In this document: one piece after another, positions 1 through 8,599 of the stretch
Position numbering within the stretch: position 1 is the stretch's first letter
Layout of the letters: each line of letters begins with the position of its first letter
Source of the DNA: Verrucomicrobiota bacterium
GTDB lineage: Bacteria > Verrucomicrobiota > Verrucomicrobiia > CAIQCK01
Direction of reading: 5' to 3'
NCBI GenBank assembly: GCA_016222825.1
Contig: JACRQF010000020.1
Span: forward strand, 1 to 64,000
Length of the DNA: 64,000 bases
The notes under the pieces: generated by a model
What the model saw: the letters and a program-made list of their open reading frames with translations, nothing else
The model's database searches: none
Told to the model about the DNA's origin: nothing
Made by a program: the position numbers and the translations under genes

Positions 1-1301
1 ACGGCGTCAACTTCTTCCTCTACGACTGGTATTGGGACCGCGGCGTGCGGCACCTGGAGCACGGGCTGCACGACGCGCTGTTCAAGGCGCGCTACCAGAA
101 CCTCATCAAGTTCTGCCTCCTCTACGCCAACCACAACCCGCACGGCTCGCACTCGCCGGAGGACTGGGAGAAGATCACGCGCTTCTGGATCGAGAACTAT
201 TTCAAGCGGCCGAACTACGTCACCGTCGAGGGCAAACCGATGGCGGTCATCTTCTCCTCTCAAAACCCCGCGCGCGACATGGGCGCGGAGAAGGTGAAGC
301 CGACGTTCGACCGGATGCGGCAGATGTGCAGGGACGCCGGCCTCGGCGGCCTCTACCTCGTCGCGTGCATCAACAGCGGCACCAACCTGCTGGCGAAGAT
401 GAAGGACTACGGCTACGACGCCGTGAGCGCCTACAACTGGCCGCACCTGAACATGACGCCGGAGGAAAACCGAGCGAAGCGCGCGCCGTTTGCCACGGCC
501 ATCGCCGGCTTCCCGCCCGTCTGGGTGGACATCGCCTCCGCGAACATCCTCAAGCTCATCCCGCCCGTCTGCGGCGGCTGGGACTCGCGCCCGTGGCACG
601 GCGACACCGCGCTTGCGCGCACGAACCGCACGCCGGAACTGTTCAAGCGACATCTGCTCGACTGCAAGAAGTTCCTCGATTCGCGCGAGCAGCCGCCCAA
701 GCTGAAGATACTCTTTGTCGAGGCGTGGAACGAATGGGGCGAGGGCAGCTACATCGAGCCGCACCGCGAATTCGGCTTCGGCTACCTCGAAGCCATCCGT
801 CAGGTTTTCGCGCCGAAATCGCCGAAGCCGAAGCTGATGGTTCCCGCCGACGTGGGCCTCGGCCCCTACGACATCCCCGATGAGCCGCTGGCGACCGCAT
901 GGAACTTCTCGGCCGCAAAAGACCCGCTCGGCTGGAGCGGCAACGTCGAGAACCTGCGCGTCGAAGGCGGCGCGCTGCGCTTCACGACGCGCGGGCGCGA
1001 CCCGATCCTCGGCAGTCCGAGGCTGCGCGCGGCGGCGCGGCAGTTCCCGTTCATTGTCTTCCGCATCAAAGCGAGCCGCGACATCGGTTGCCAGTTATTC
1101 TGGGCCACGTCGTCGTCACCGCAGAGCGAAGCCAACAGCGTGCATTTTCCGGTCAAGGGCGGCGGCGAGTTCCAAGAGGTCAAAGTGCGCCTTGCCGACA
1201 ACCCGCGCTGGCGCGGCATCATCACCTCGCTGCGCTTCGACCCCGGCAGCCTCGACGGCGTCGAGGTGGCTGTGGAAGCGATACGGCTGTCCGAGCGATA
1301 G
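1..1301 (+). CDS. GH99-like / WbsX-type glycan enzyme, 5' end outside window
   Basis: The frame is open from base 3, so the gene starts upstream of the window; the first GTG at 45 is internal, because conserved sequence (FFLYDWYW) precedes it. The main domain matches the WbsX/GH99-like TIM-barrel family, whose hallmark EAWNEWGEGSY-IEPH lies near bases 719-770. From about base 880 to the end there is a separate ~140-residue beta-rich tail with W-G and WRG motifs that looks like an appended carbohydrate-binding or lectin-like module; this is inferred from pattern only. The family acts on or builds extracellular polysaccharide and is common in PVC glycan loci. The stop lies 14 bp from the convergent DUF4159 gene. 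Whether it is a hydrolase or a transferase cannot be told from sequence. Confidence 0.8.
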   Translation, partial: GVNFFLYDWYWDRGVRHLEHGLHDALFKARYQNLIKFCLLYANHNPHGSHSPEDWEKITRFWIENYFKRPNYVTVEGKPMAVIFSSQNPARDMGAEKVKPTFDRMRQMCRDAGLGGLYLVACINSGTNLLAKMKDYGYDAVSAYNWPHLNMTPEENRAKRAPFATAIAGFPPVWVDIASANILKLIPPVCGGWDSRPWHGDTALARTNRTPELFKRHLLDCKKFLDSREQPPKLKILFVEAWNEWGEGSYIEPHREFGFGYLEAIRQVFAPKSPKPKLMVPADVGLGPYDIPDEPLATAWNFSAAKDPLGWSGNVENLRVEGGALRFTTRGRDPILGSPRLRAAARQFPFIVFRIKASRDIGCQLFWATSSSPQSEANSVHFPVKGGGEFQEVKVRLADNPRWRGIITSLRFDPGSLDGVEVAVEAIRLSER

Positions 1302-1315
1302 AAGTTTCGCGCAGC

Positions 1316-2809
1316 TTATCGCGCGACGGCGGAGAAGAGGATGTTGATGCCGATGTTCTTGGCGTCGGCGGCTTCGTAGCCGAGGGCGTAGGGGGCCAGC
1401 GCGCCTTCCCATCCGGCGCTCAGGTCGAAAGGGCTGTAGATGACCGACATGGTGCCGTTCAACTCGATGCCGTAAATCTCCGGCGCCATCTCCACCTGGT
1501 TGCTGCGCTTGGCGGCAAGCGCGGGGCGCGCTTTTACTGAGGCGACGCCCATCGGTTCACGGAACAGCGTGCTCCCCGCCGGCAACGGCGCGAGCGAGCG
1601 GCCCGGCAGCACTTGCGCCATCTCCTGCCGGAACGCGGTGTCGAACGACGCGCGGCCTTCGCCCGCCTCGACGAACAGCACGCCGCCGTTGGCGAGGAAG
1701 CGGCGCAGGTTCGCGCGCTCGGTTTCGCTGAGGGTGAAGTCGGTCGTGCCGGTCAGGTAGAGGAACGGATAGGCATACACCGACGAGTCGGCGAGGCTCA
1801 CCTGGTTCAACTCGAACGAGACGGGCGTGCCGGTAACGGTGTGGAAGGCGTTCAGGAGCATCGGGAATGCCGCCGTTCGCGTGCGCCACATGCCGTTGTG
1901 CATGACCTGGCCGACGCGGAACTTGCCGGCGGTCTTCTTGTCGGCGTTGATCAGTTCGACGCTCTTGCCAACGCTGCGTCCGGCGTCGCGCATGGCGGTG
2001 ACGTAGCTGAAGACGTTCGCGCCGAGCTTGCGGGCGTCTTCGTTCTCGTAGCCCCAGGCTTCGTGCTTGTTGGATTCCCAGCCGCACGAGAAGTCCCAGC
2101 GCGAGATGAAGATGGCGGTGCGGTTGTCCACGTCCACGCCGTCGAGATGCGGGTAGGAAATCTGCGACGGCACCATGCCGTCCTTCACGGTGCGGGCGCG
2201 ATACTTGACCTTCTCGATGTTGTAGAAGGAGTGGAAGACCGGGTGGTCAATGCGCAACTGATAGACCGGCTGTTCTGGCAGGATGTCGCGGGCGGCTTGG
2301 AGCGCCGACTTGTAGAAATCGGGATGGCCGACCAGCGCGTTGAAGATGAGGGTGCCGCCGTTGAGGATGTATTGGCGGAGGTTCTTCGCCTCGCGCTCGT
2401 CGAGCTTGAACGGCTTGTAGCCTGAACGATAGAGCACTGGGTTCTTGGCGGGGTCGCTGGAGATGTCCTTGAAGCTCTTGATGTTGGAGGAGAAGCTGAC
2501 GTTCATGCCGCTGCTCATGGACTGGAGCAGTCCCTTGATATCGTTCGGCGTGCGCGCCCAGTCCTCGGCGTCGGCGGTGCGGATCTTCGTCACCAGCACC
2601 GGCGGCACGGGCGGGTTCTTCTTTTCCTGGCGCTTCTGGAACACGGCTGGATACGGCAGCGGCGCCATGCCTTCGGAGGAGTTGACGTGGGCGGGCGGCG
2701 GCGCGGGCTTCTCCAGCGGCGGCGGCTCCGGCGGCTTCGGCTCGGCCCACGCGACGGCGACTGCCAAGGCAACTACGGCGCCCATCGCTGCTTTCGGAAT
2801 CGTGTTCAT
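1316..2809 (-). CDS. Secreted DUF4159 domain protein
   Basis: The 497-residue product starts at MNTIPK, preceded by AGGAG eight bases upstream; the frame runs further upstream but lacks a better start. It has an N-terminal signal peptide ending near AWAE, then a Pro-rich linker. Two DUF4159-like halves follow, each with the pattern 'L-R-x-(Y/F)-(I/L)-x-NGG-x-L' (about residues 170-185 and 365-385) and a closing segment with 'DFSCGWE' or 'DLSAGWE' and 'GYE-x-(E/A)DA'. In this family the fold resembles a class I glutamine amidotransferase-like (ThuA-like) domain, often beside MoxR/VWA genes in Bacteroidetes and PVC bacteria. Neither MoxR nor VWA partners are visible here, so its role is open. 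It is divergent from the sensor kinase gene across a 153-bp spacer. Confidence 0.85.
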   Translation of the reverse strand: MNTIPKAAMGAVVALAVAVAWAEPKPPEPPPLEKPAPPPAHVNSSEGMAPLPYPAVFQKRQEKKNPPVPPVLVTKIRTADAEDWARTPNDIKGLLQSMSSGMNVSFSSNIKSFKDISSDPAKNPVLYRSGYKPFKLDEREAKNLRQYILNGGTLIFNALVGHPDFYKSALQAARDILPEQPVYQLRIDHPVFHSFYNIEKVKYRARTVKDGMVPSQISYPHLDGVDVDNRTAIFISRWDFSCGWESNKHEAWGYENEDARKLGANVFSYVTAMRDAGRSVGKSVELINADKKTAGKFRVGQVMHNGMWRTRTAAFPMLLNAFHTVTGTPVSFELNQVSLADSSVYAYPFLYLTGTTDFTLSETERANLRRFLANGGVLFVEAGEGRASFDTAFRQEMAQVLPGRSLAPLPAGSTLFREPMGVASVKARPALAAKRSNQVEMAPEIYGIELNGTMSVIYSPFDLSAGWEGALAPYALGYEAADAKNIGINILFSAVAR

Positions 2810-2962
2810 GGTCGTAACTCCTGTTGCGCTTGCGAGGAGGTTCATTCTTACGCCTTTGCTGATCATTAACTTACCACAGTGTCCCCGGGAGCGCCCGCAC
2901 TTAATAGTCGCACAAATATGCTCTTTAACATGCGGGCCGCGCCGGGGTAGGCTGCGCGCGCC

Positions 2963-5929
2963 GTGAGCAAGTCTGGAGAAACCCGCTTCGCCCTTCGCGC
3001 GATGACGATGGCCGCCGTGCTGGCGTGCCTGGCCTGGCCGGCTTCGCGCGCGGCGGAGGAGCCGCCGGGGGGCGATTATCTCCTGCAACGATGGGACGTG
3101 GACGACGGCCTGCCCGATGATGCCGTCGCCGCGATCACGCAGACGCACGACGGTTATCTTTGGATCGGCACCGCGCGCGGGCTGGCGCGGTTCGACGGCG
3201 TGCGCTTCCGCCTTTTCACCGCCGCCAACACGCCCGCGTTGGTCTCCGGCAATGTCCGTTTTCTGGCGGAGGACGGCGATGGCGTGCTCTGGATCGGCCT
3301 GAGCCGCGGCGGCGTCGTTCGTTATCGCGAGGGCGTGTTCGAGACGGTGACGCAACCTTCAGACGACCCGGAGAACTGGCCCACGTCGCTCGTGGCCGAC
3401 GGCGAGAGCGGCGTGTGGGCCGGGCTTCCGAACCTGCGCGCGGCCCGCTGGCGCGACGGGACGTGGACGCAGTTTGGCGAAGCCGACGGCATCGCCGGAA
3501 GCGGCGCGGTCAACTGCATCGCCGGGTTTCACGGCCGGACGTGGTTCACCACCGAAACCTCGTGCGGGTTCTTCGACGGCAGCCGTTTCATCACGCTCGC
3601 CACCGATGTGTCGCTGCCGCAGTTCCAGCCGCGGCGTGACGACGGCTGCTGGCTCGCGCGCGCGGACGTGCTGCGCAAGTTCAACGAGCGCGGCGAGACG
3701 CTGCTCATGGGCCAGATGCCGTGGAGCGGCGGCGCGGCGGAAATCCAGACGCTCGCGGAGAACCGCGATGGTGTGCTCTGGATCGGCACGAAAGGACAGG
3801 GGCTTTACCGCCTCGACGACGCGGGCATCGAGCGCGTGCCAACCTCGCACAACTTCATCACCGCCATTCACGAGGACCGCGAAGGCAATCTCTGGGTCGG
3901 CACGGGCGGCGGCGGGTTGAACCAGCTCCGCCGGCGCGGCATCCGCCTCTACGACGCGCGCAACGGCCTCGCGGGCGACATCGTCCTCTCCATCTGCGAG
4001 GACAACGACAGCGCGCTCTGGTTCGGCGCGCGCAGCGCCGGCGCGTTGCGGCTCGTCGGCGGGAGGTTCACGCAGTTCACCAGCACCAATGGCTGGCCCG
4101 GCGGCTTGGTCACGACGTTGTGCGCGGACCGCGGCGGCGGCGTCTGGTTTGGCGCGCTGGGGGCCGGGCTGATCCGATGGCAGGACGGCGTGTTCAGGAA
4201 CATCGGCTTCAACGGCGAGCGCATCGAGTCGCTCTACCAGGACCGCGAGGGCGCGCTCTGGATCGGCACGTCGAACGCAGGGTTGTTGCTGTGGCGGGAC
4301 GGCAAGGCCATGCGTTTTCCGACCCACGACGGCCTGCGCGACGTGACCGCGCTCGCCGAGGACGGCGCCGGGCATTTCTGGGCCGGCACGCAACAAGGCG
4401 ATCTGTTCTGCCGGGGCGACGGCAGCTTCCAGCGTTTCAGCCGCGGCGACGGATTGCCGGGCGCGGCGATCCAGACGATCCTCGCCGACGGCACGGAGTC
4501 GCTGTGGATCGGCACCCGCCGCGGATTGGTGCGGTTCGACGGTGGCAGCTTCAAACAAATCACCACGCGCCACGGCCTGCCCGACGACGACATCCGCCAG
4601 ATCGTCGCCGATGATGACGGCAACCTCTGGTTCGGCTCGTCGCGAGGCCTCTTCCGCGCCGCGCGCCACGACCTCGACGAAGCCGCCGCGGGCCTGCGCG
4701 CCACGGTGGACTGCGTTACGTATGGCCGCAGCGACGGCCTCGGCAGCTTCGAGTTCTCCGACGGCAGCCACAACGCCGCCTGCCGCGCGCGCGACGGCCG
4801 TTTCTGGTTTGCCACGCGGCGCGGCGCGGTTGAAGTGAACGCGAAGGCGCTTGTCGTCAGTTCCGAACCGCCGCCGGTGCACATCGAGGAGTTGATCGTG
4901 GACGGCAAGCCGCGCCGCCTGCCGGCGTCGGGCCGCGTGGAAGTCCCGCCGTTGCCCGACAGGATCGAACTGCGCTACACCGCGTTGAGCCTGACCTCGC
5001 CCGCGAAGGTGCGTTTCCGCTACCGACTGGAAGACGCGGACGATAACTGGATCGAAGCCGGGGCGGAGCGGGCGGCGACCTACCTTCACATGCCGCCCGG
5101 CAACTACCGGTTCCACGTCACCGCGTGCAGCAGCGAAGGCGTGTGGAATCCGACCGGCGCAACGCTCGACTTCACGGTGCGCGCGGCGGCATGGCAGACG
5201 GTGTGGTTTCGCGCCGCGGTGCTCGTCACGCTGCTGTCGCTCCTGGCCGCCACCATCCGCATCGTCGTTTTGCACCGCGTGCGAAAACGGTTGCGTGCGC
5301 TGGAACGTGAGCGCGCCCTCGAAGCCGAGCGCGCCCGCATTGCCAAGAACATGCACGACGACCTCGGCGCCAAGCTCACCCGCATCGCTCTCCTGAGCGA
5401 ATCAGCCCGCAGCGACGCCAGCCTTGCGCCCGAAGCCTCCGCGCGCGCCGAGAAGATCTCCCGCGCCGCCCGCGAGGTTTCCCAGACGCTCGACGAGATT
5501 GTCTGGACCGTGAATCCCGGCAACGACTCGCTGGAACGGCTCATCGGCTACCTCAGCGACTACGCCGCCGAATACCTCGCCGCCACCGGCATCAGGCTCA
5601 GCCAGGACCTGCCGGAGAACGTGCCCGCCGCGCCGATTTCATCCGATGTTCGCCACAGCCTGCTGCTCGCCGTCAAGGAAGCGTTGCACAACGCCGTCAA
5701 ACACGCCGCCGCCACCGAGATCAAACTGCGCATCGCGCTGGAGCCGCAGTCACTGCGGGTCCAGATCGCCGACAACGGCCACGGTTTCGACTCCGCCGCG
5801 CGCGCCAACGGCCACGGCTTGGCGAACATGCGCGAGCGCCTCACCGCCATCGGCGGCGCTTGCCATCTCGAAAGCGCCCCCAGCGAAGGAACGAGGATCA
5901 CATTCACCCTGCCGCTCAAGACCGAGTGA
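2963..5929 (+). CDS. Sensor histidine kinase with beta-propeller (Reg_prop) input domain
   Basis: A 988-residue membrane sensor kinase starting at GTG. After a signal peptide (to about residue 30) come roughly eleven Reg_prop repeats of the type 'G-x-LWIGT-x-x-GL-x-R' (residues ~60-620), which form two extracytoplasmic beta-propellers. A Y_Y_Y domain (~640-740) and one membrane helix (~747-770) follow. The kinase core is HisKA_3 type with phosphoacceptor H798 in NMHDDLG, N-box N910 and G1-box D937 in DNGHGFD, so all catalytic boxes are intact. This architecture is typical of polysaccharide-sensing regulators. It lies 43 bp upstream of a LuxR-type response regulator, the expected phosphorylation partner. 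No receiver or AraC domain is fused, unlike Bacteroidetes hybrid two-component systems. Confidence 0.93.
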   Translation: MSKSGETRFALRAMTMAAVLACLAWPASRAAEEPPGGDYLLQRWDVDDGLPDDAVAAITQTHDGYLWIGTARGLARFDGVRFRLFTAANTPALVSGNVRFLAEDGDGVLWIGLSRGGVVRYREGVFETVTQPSDDPENWPTSLVADGESGVWAGLPNLRAARWRDGTWTQFGEADGIAGSGAVNCIAGFHGRTWFTTETSCGFFDGSRFITLATDVSLPQFQPRRDDGCWLARADVLRKFNERGETLLMGQMPWSGGAAEIQTLAENRDGVLWIGTKGQGLYRLDDAGIERVPTSHNFITAIHEDREGNLWVGTGGGGLNQLRRRGIRLYDARNGLAGDIVLSICEDNDSALWFGARSAGALRLVGGRFTQFTSTNGWPGGLVTTLCADRGGGVWFGALGAGLIRWQDGVFRNIGFNGERIESLYQDREGALWIGTSNAGLLLWRDGKAMRFPTHDGLRDVTALAEDGAGHFWAGTQQGDLFCRGDGSFQRFSRGDGLPGAAIQTILADGTESLWIGTRRGLVRFDGGSFKQITTRHGLPDDDIRQIVADDDGNLWFGSSRGLFRAARHDLDEAAAGLRATVDCVTYGRSDGLGSFEFSDGSHNAACRARDGRFWFATRRGAVEVNAKALVVSSEPPPVHIEELIVDGKPRRLPASGRVEVPPLPDRIELRYTALSLTSPAKVRFRYRLEDADDNWIEAGAERAATYLHMPPGNYRFHVTACSSEGVWNPTGATLDFTVRAAAWQTVWFRAAVLVTLLSLLAATIRIVVLHRVRKRLRALERERALEAERARIAKNMHDDLGAKLTRIALLSESARSDASLAPEASARAEKISRAAREVSQTLDEIVWTVNPGNDSLERLIGYLSDYAAEYLAATGIRLSQDLPENVPAAPISSDVRHSLLLAVKEALHNAVKHAAATEIKLRIALEPQSLRVQIADNGHGFDSAARANGHGLANMRERLTAIGGACHLESAPSEGTRITFTLPLKTE

Positions 5930-5944
5930 CGAATCACGAGTTGC

Positions 5945-5965
5945 GCATTACGCATTACGCATCAC
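5945..5965. repeat. 7-bp tandem repeat in kinase/regulator spacer
   Basis: Three adjacent heptamers, gcattac gcattac gcatcac, fill part of the 43-bp spacer between the kinase stop and the response regulator start. They occupy the position where a ribosome binding site for the regulator would be expected, and no good Shine-Dalgarno sequence is visible. A comparable heptamer triplet occurs at 56595-56615. Confidence 0.7.
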
Positions 5966-5972
5966 GACGCCC

Positions 5973-6599
5973 ATGCCCATCACCGTTGCCATCGTTGAAG
6001 ACGACTCCCACCTCCGCGCCGACCTCGCCGACCTCATCGCCAGCCGCAAAGGCTTCCGTTGCGTCGGCACGTTTCCGTCGGCCGAAGACGCGCTAAAAGC
6101 GCTGCCGGAGAAACCGCCTGATGTCGTCGTCATGGACATCAACCTGCCGAAGATGTCCGGCATCGAATGCACGCAGAAACTGAAGGGCCTTCTGCCGGAG
6201 ACGGAGGTCGTCATGCTCACCATGTTCGACGACACGAAGCTCATCTTCGCGGCGTTGCGCGCCGGCGCGAGCGGCTACCTGCTCAAACGCGCCGCGCCCA
6301 CCGAACTGCTCGCCGCCATCGAACAGGTCCGCGCCGGCGGCTCCCCGATGTCGCCGGAGATCGCGCGGCAGGTCGTGCATTTTTTCCAGGCGGAAAAGCC
6401 CGCGCCAACCGGCTCCGACGACCTTTCCGACCGCGAGCGCGAACTGCTCTCGTTGCTGGCGCGCGGCAAGCAATACAAGGAGATCGCCGACAAGCTCGGC
6501 ATCAGCACCGACACCGTCCGCAGCCACATCCGCCGCATCTACCGCAAACTCCACGTCCACTCCCGCACCGAAGCGGCCGTGAAGTTCCTCGGCAAGTGA
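5973..6599 (+). CDS. NarL/FixJ-family response regulator
   Basis: A 208-residue response regulator. The receiver domain spans about residues 1-120 with acidic residues EDD near the N terminus and the phosphoacceptor D55 in VMDINLP. The C-terminal LuxR-type helix-turn-helix (about 149-205) contains 'LSDRERELLSLLARG' and 'TVRSHIRRIYRKL'. The start is placed at MPITV; the frame is open upstream into the kinase gene but conserved receiver sequence begins here. It is very likely phosphorylated by the HisKA_3 kinase encoded just upstream and binds DNA as a dimer. The target genes are unknown; the neighbouring secreted sugar-related genes are plausible candidates, which is inference. Confidence 0.94.
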   Translation: MPITVAIVEDDSHLRADLADLIASRKGFRCVGTFPSAEDALKALPEKPPDVVVMDINLPKMSGIECTQKLKGLLPETEVVMLTMFDDTKLIFAALRAGASGYLLKRAAPTELLAAIEQVRAGGSPMSPEIARQVVHFFQAEKPAPTGSDDLSDRERELLSLLARGKQYKEIADKLGISTDTVRSHIRRIYRKLHVHSRTEAAVKFLGK

Positions 6600-6672
6600 C
6601 CCGGAGCGGCTGGCGTGATTGCCAACAGTTGCCCGTCGGCGCATTTCCGGCTAGAAGAAGAGCAAATCATTC

Positions 6673-7632
6673 ATGAACTCAAAACTGACTCGCAGACAAC
6701 TTCTCAATCGTGCTGGCGTCGCATTGGGCGCGGCAGCCGTCGGCCCCTCGCCGCTGGCCGCTGCAACAACGACCGCCCAACCGGCGTGCCGTCGCTTCAG
6801 TTTTGCGCTGAACACCGGCACGATTCGCGGACAGAAGCTCGGCATCGTTGAGGAGATCGAGGTCGCCGCCAAGGCCGGCTACGACGGCATCGAACCGTGG
6901 ACCGGCGACATCGCCAAGTTCGCCGAGTCTGGCGGCTCGTTGAAGGATCTCCGCAAGCGTTGTCAGGACCTCGGTTTGAAAATCGTGGACGCGATCGGTT
7001 TCGCGCAGTGGATCGTGGATGACGACGCCCAGCGCGCCAAGGGCATCGAGCAGTTTCAGCGCGACATGGAGTTGGTGGCGCAACTTGGCGGCACGCGCAT
7101 CGCCGCGCCGCCGGCGGGGGCGCATCGCGCCGCGCGGATTGATCTCGACCGCGTCGCCGAGCGCTACCGCGCGGTTCTTGAACTCGGCCGCAAGACCGGC
7201 GTCGTGCCGCAGCTCGAAGTCTGGGGCAGTTCCACCAACTTGAGCCACGCGGCGGAAGCCGCCTACGTCGTCGCGAAGACCGGTCATCCCGACGCGTGCG
7301 TCCTGCTCGACACGTTCCACATGTATAAGGGCGGCGTCGAGCCGTCGGCGCTGAAACTCTTCGGGCGGCAGGCAACCCACTGTTTCCACATGAACGACTA
7401 CCCCGCCGACCCGCCGCGCGACACGATCAAGGACGCCAACCGCATCTGGCCCGGCGACGGCATCGCGCCGCTGAAAGAGATTCTGGCGAACCTCGCCGCC
7501 AACCACTGCGACGTCGTGCTGTCGCTGGAGTTGTTCAACCCCGACTACTGGAAGCTGCCCGCCCTCGAAGCTGCCAAGACCGGCCTCGCAAAGCTGAAGG
7601 CCGTGGTAAAGGCCGCGGAAGCCGCACGCTAA
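6673..7632 (+). CDS. Tat-exported sugar phosphate isomerase/epimerase-like TIM barrel protein
   Basis: A 319-residue protein with a twin-arginine leader (TRRQLLNRAG, residues 6-15) followed by a hydrophobic Ala/Gly stretch, so export in folded form is expected. The mature part matches the xylose isomerase-like / AP endonuclease 2 TIM-barrel family: a glutamate strand in 'YDGIEPW', 'LLDTFHMYKGG' and 'HCFHMNDYP', and 'SLELFNPDYW' near the end supply the usual Glu/Asp/His metal ligands. Such proteins convert or isomerise small sugars. It begins 73 bp after the response regulator and may be co-transcribed. The substrate cannot be read from sequence. Confidence 0.9.
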   Translation: MNSKLTRRQLLNRAGVALGAAAVGPSPLAAATTTAQPACRRFSFALNTGTIRGQKLGIVEEIEVAAKAGYDGIEPWTGDIAKFAESGGSLKDLRKRCQDLGLKIVDAIGFAQWIVDDDAQRAKGIEQFQRDMELVAQLGGTRIAAPPAGAHRAARIDLDRVAERYRAVLELGRKTGVVPQLEVWGSSTNLSHAAEAAYVVAKTGHPDACVLLDTFHMYKGGVEPSALKLFGRQATHCFHMNDYPADPPRDTIKDANRIWPGDGIAPLKEILANLAANHCDVVLSLELFNPDYWKLPALEAAKTGLAKLKAVVKAAEAAR

Positions 7633-7752
7633 AACCGGGCGGTTCGCACGCCGCTTGGTGGTCTGACAGCAAGTATCCAGTGACTGGCGGCCATCAGGGC
7701 GTTTGGTTTTGACTCATAGCTTTTTGCGCAAGAGAGCGAGAGCCGGCAGTGG

Positions 7753-7792
7753 GATGGGCGGCGAGACGCTCCTTGCGAGCGGGCAGCCCATC
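7753..7792. terminator. Hairpin between convergent genes, possible bidirectional terminator
   Basis: An inverted repeat gatgggc (7753-7759) / gcccatc (7786-7792) encloses a smaller stem cgctc/gagcg (7767-7781). It lies in the 181-bp space between two convergent genes, the right place for a shared terminator. No clear T-tract follows on either strand, so it may instead be a repeat-type hairpin. Confidence 0.35.
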
Positions 7793-7813
7793 GTTATTAG
7801 CTTCCGTCTCCCC

Positions 7814-8425
7814 CTATTTCCCCTCGCAAACCTTCACGTTCTTCACCCGCACCTTCGCGCCGCCGACGGCGAACCACCAGCGGGCCTTGGGCACGGTGAG
7901 TTTCTCGTTCTGGCCTTTGATCTCTTTGCCAGCCACACACGCCGCCATCTTGTCGCCGGTCCATTCCAGCCGCACCGGATACCATTGGCCGGATTTCAAG
8001 TCGAGCGTGGCCTCGGCGAGGACTTTGGGGGGAGTCTTGCCTTTCACCGCCGAGGCGTCTTCCGTGATCCGCGCCAGCTTCGGCGTGATCGTCACCCGCC
8101 CGACGTGGCCCTTGGCCGAGTCGCAGCCGATGATGAACACCTTGCCGCCATCGAACAGGAACTCGCATTCGATCACCGCGCTCTGCAACCCCACCTGATG
8201 CCACAGCACCGCGGAATGTTTGTCCGCCGGCACCTCCGCGCACACCAACTCGCCGTCCTTCGGCTCCCACGTTCCCTTCACCGCCTTCCACTCCGCGCCG
8301 AGCGGCTGCTTGAGGTCCGGCTGCGCCACAACCTTCCCCGGCTGGACGAGGAGGGATTTGGCGTCATCGGCGAACGCCGCCGTTTGGGCCAGGACAATCG
8401 CGAGGAGAAGAACCAGTGATTTCAT
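7814..8425 (-). CDS. Secreted LamG/DUF1080-like protein
   Basis: A 203-residue protein beginning at MKSLVLLLAIVLAQ, a clear signal peptide cleaved near AFA-DD. The mature part has the beta-sandwich pattern of the 3-keto-disaccharide hydrolase / LamG-like (DUF1080) superfamily: 'W-x-x-VKGTWEPKDGELV', 'VIECEFLF', 'GRVTI' and 'W-Y-PVRLEW'. It is a plausible distant paralogue of the protein encoded at 10055-10810, which has the same order of motifs. An enzymatic role is not established; glycan binding in the periplasm is equally likely. The longer frame upstream of the ATG lacks a signal and is not used. Confidence 0.82.
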   Translation of the reverse strand: MKSLVLLLAIVLAQTAAFADDAKSLLVQPGKVVAQPDLKQPLGAEWKAVKGTWEPKDGELVCAEVPADKHSAVLWHQVGLQSAVIECEFLFDGGKVFIIGCDSAKGHVGRVTITPKLARITEDASAVKGKTPPKVLAEATLDLKSGQWYPVRLEWTGDKMAACVAGKEIKGQNEKLTVPKARWWFAVGGAKVRVKNVKVCEGK

Positions 8426-8599
8426 GGAGGGCAGAGGAACACAAAACAAAAGGGAGGTCAATCAAGGAGAGAACACTGGTCGTTTCGAGAGACTTTTTCC
8501 CGTCACATGAAAGCAAGCCTAATCCGGTATTCGTCTGAAATGGACGTTGCCGGATTTCATGTCCATCACGGGCACTCATGGTTGAATTCGGTTGCGATT

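Noticed and set aside
3359..5356. 665-codon minus-strand open frame opposite the sensor kinase
   Set aside because: It is a shadow of the Reg_prop repeats and lacks any start signal.
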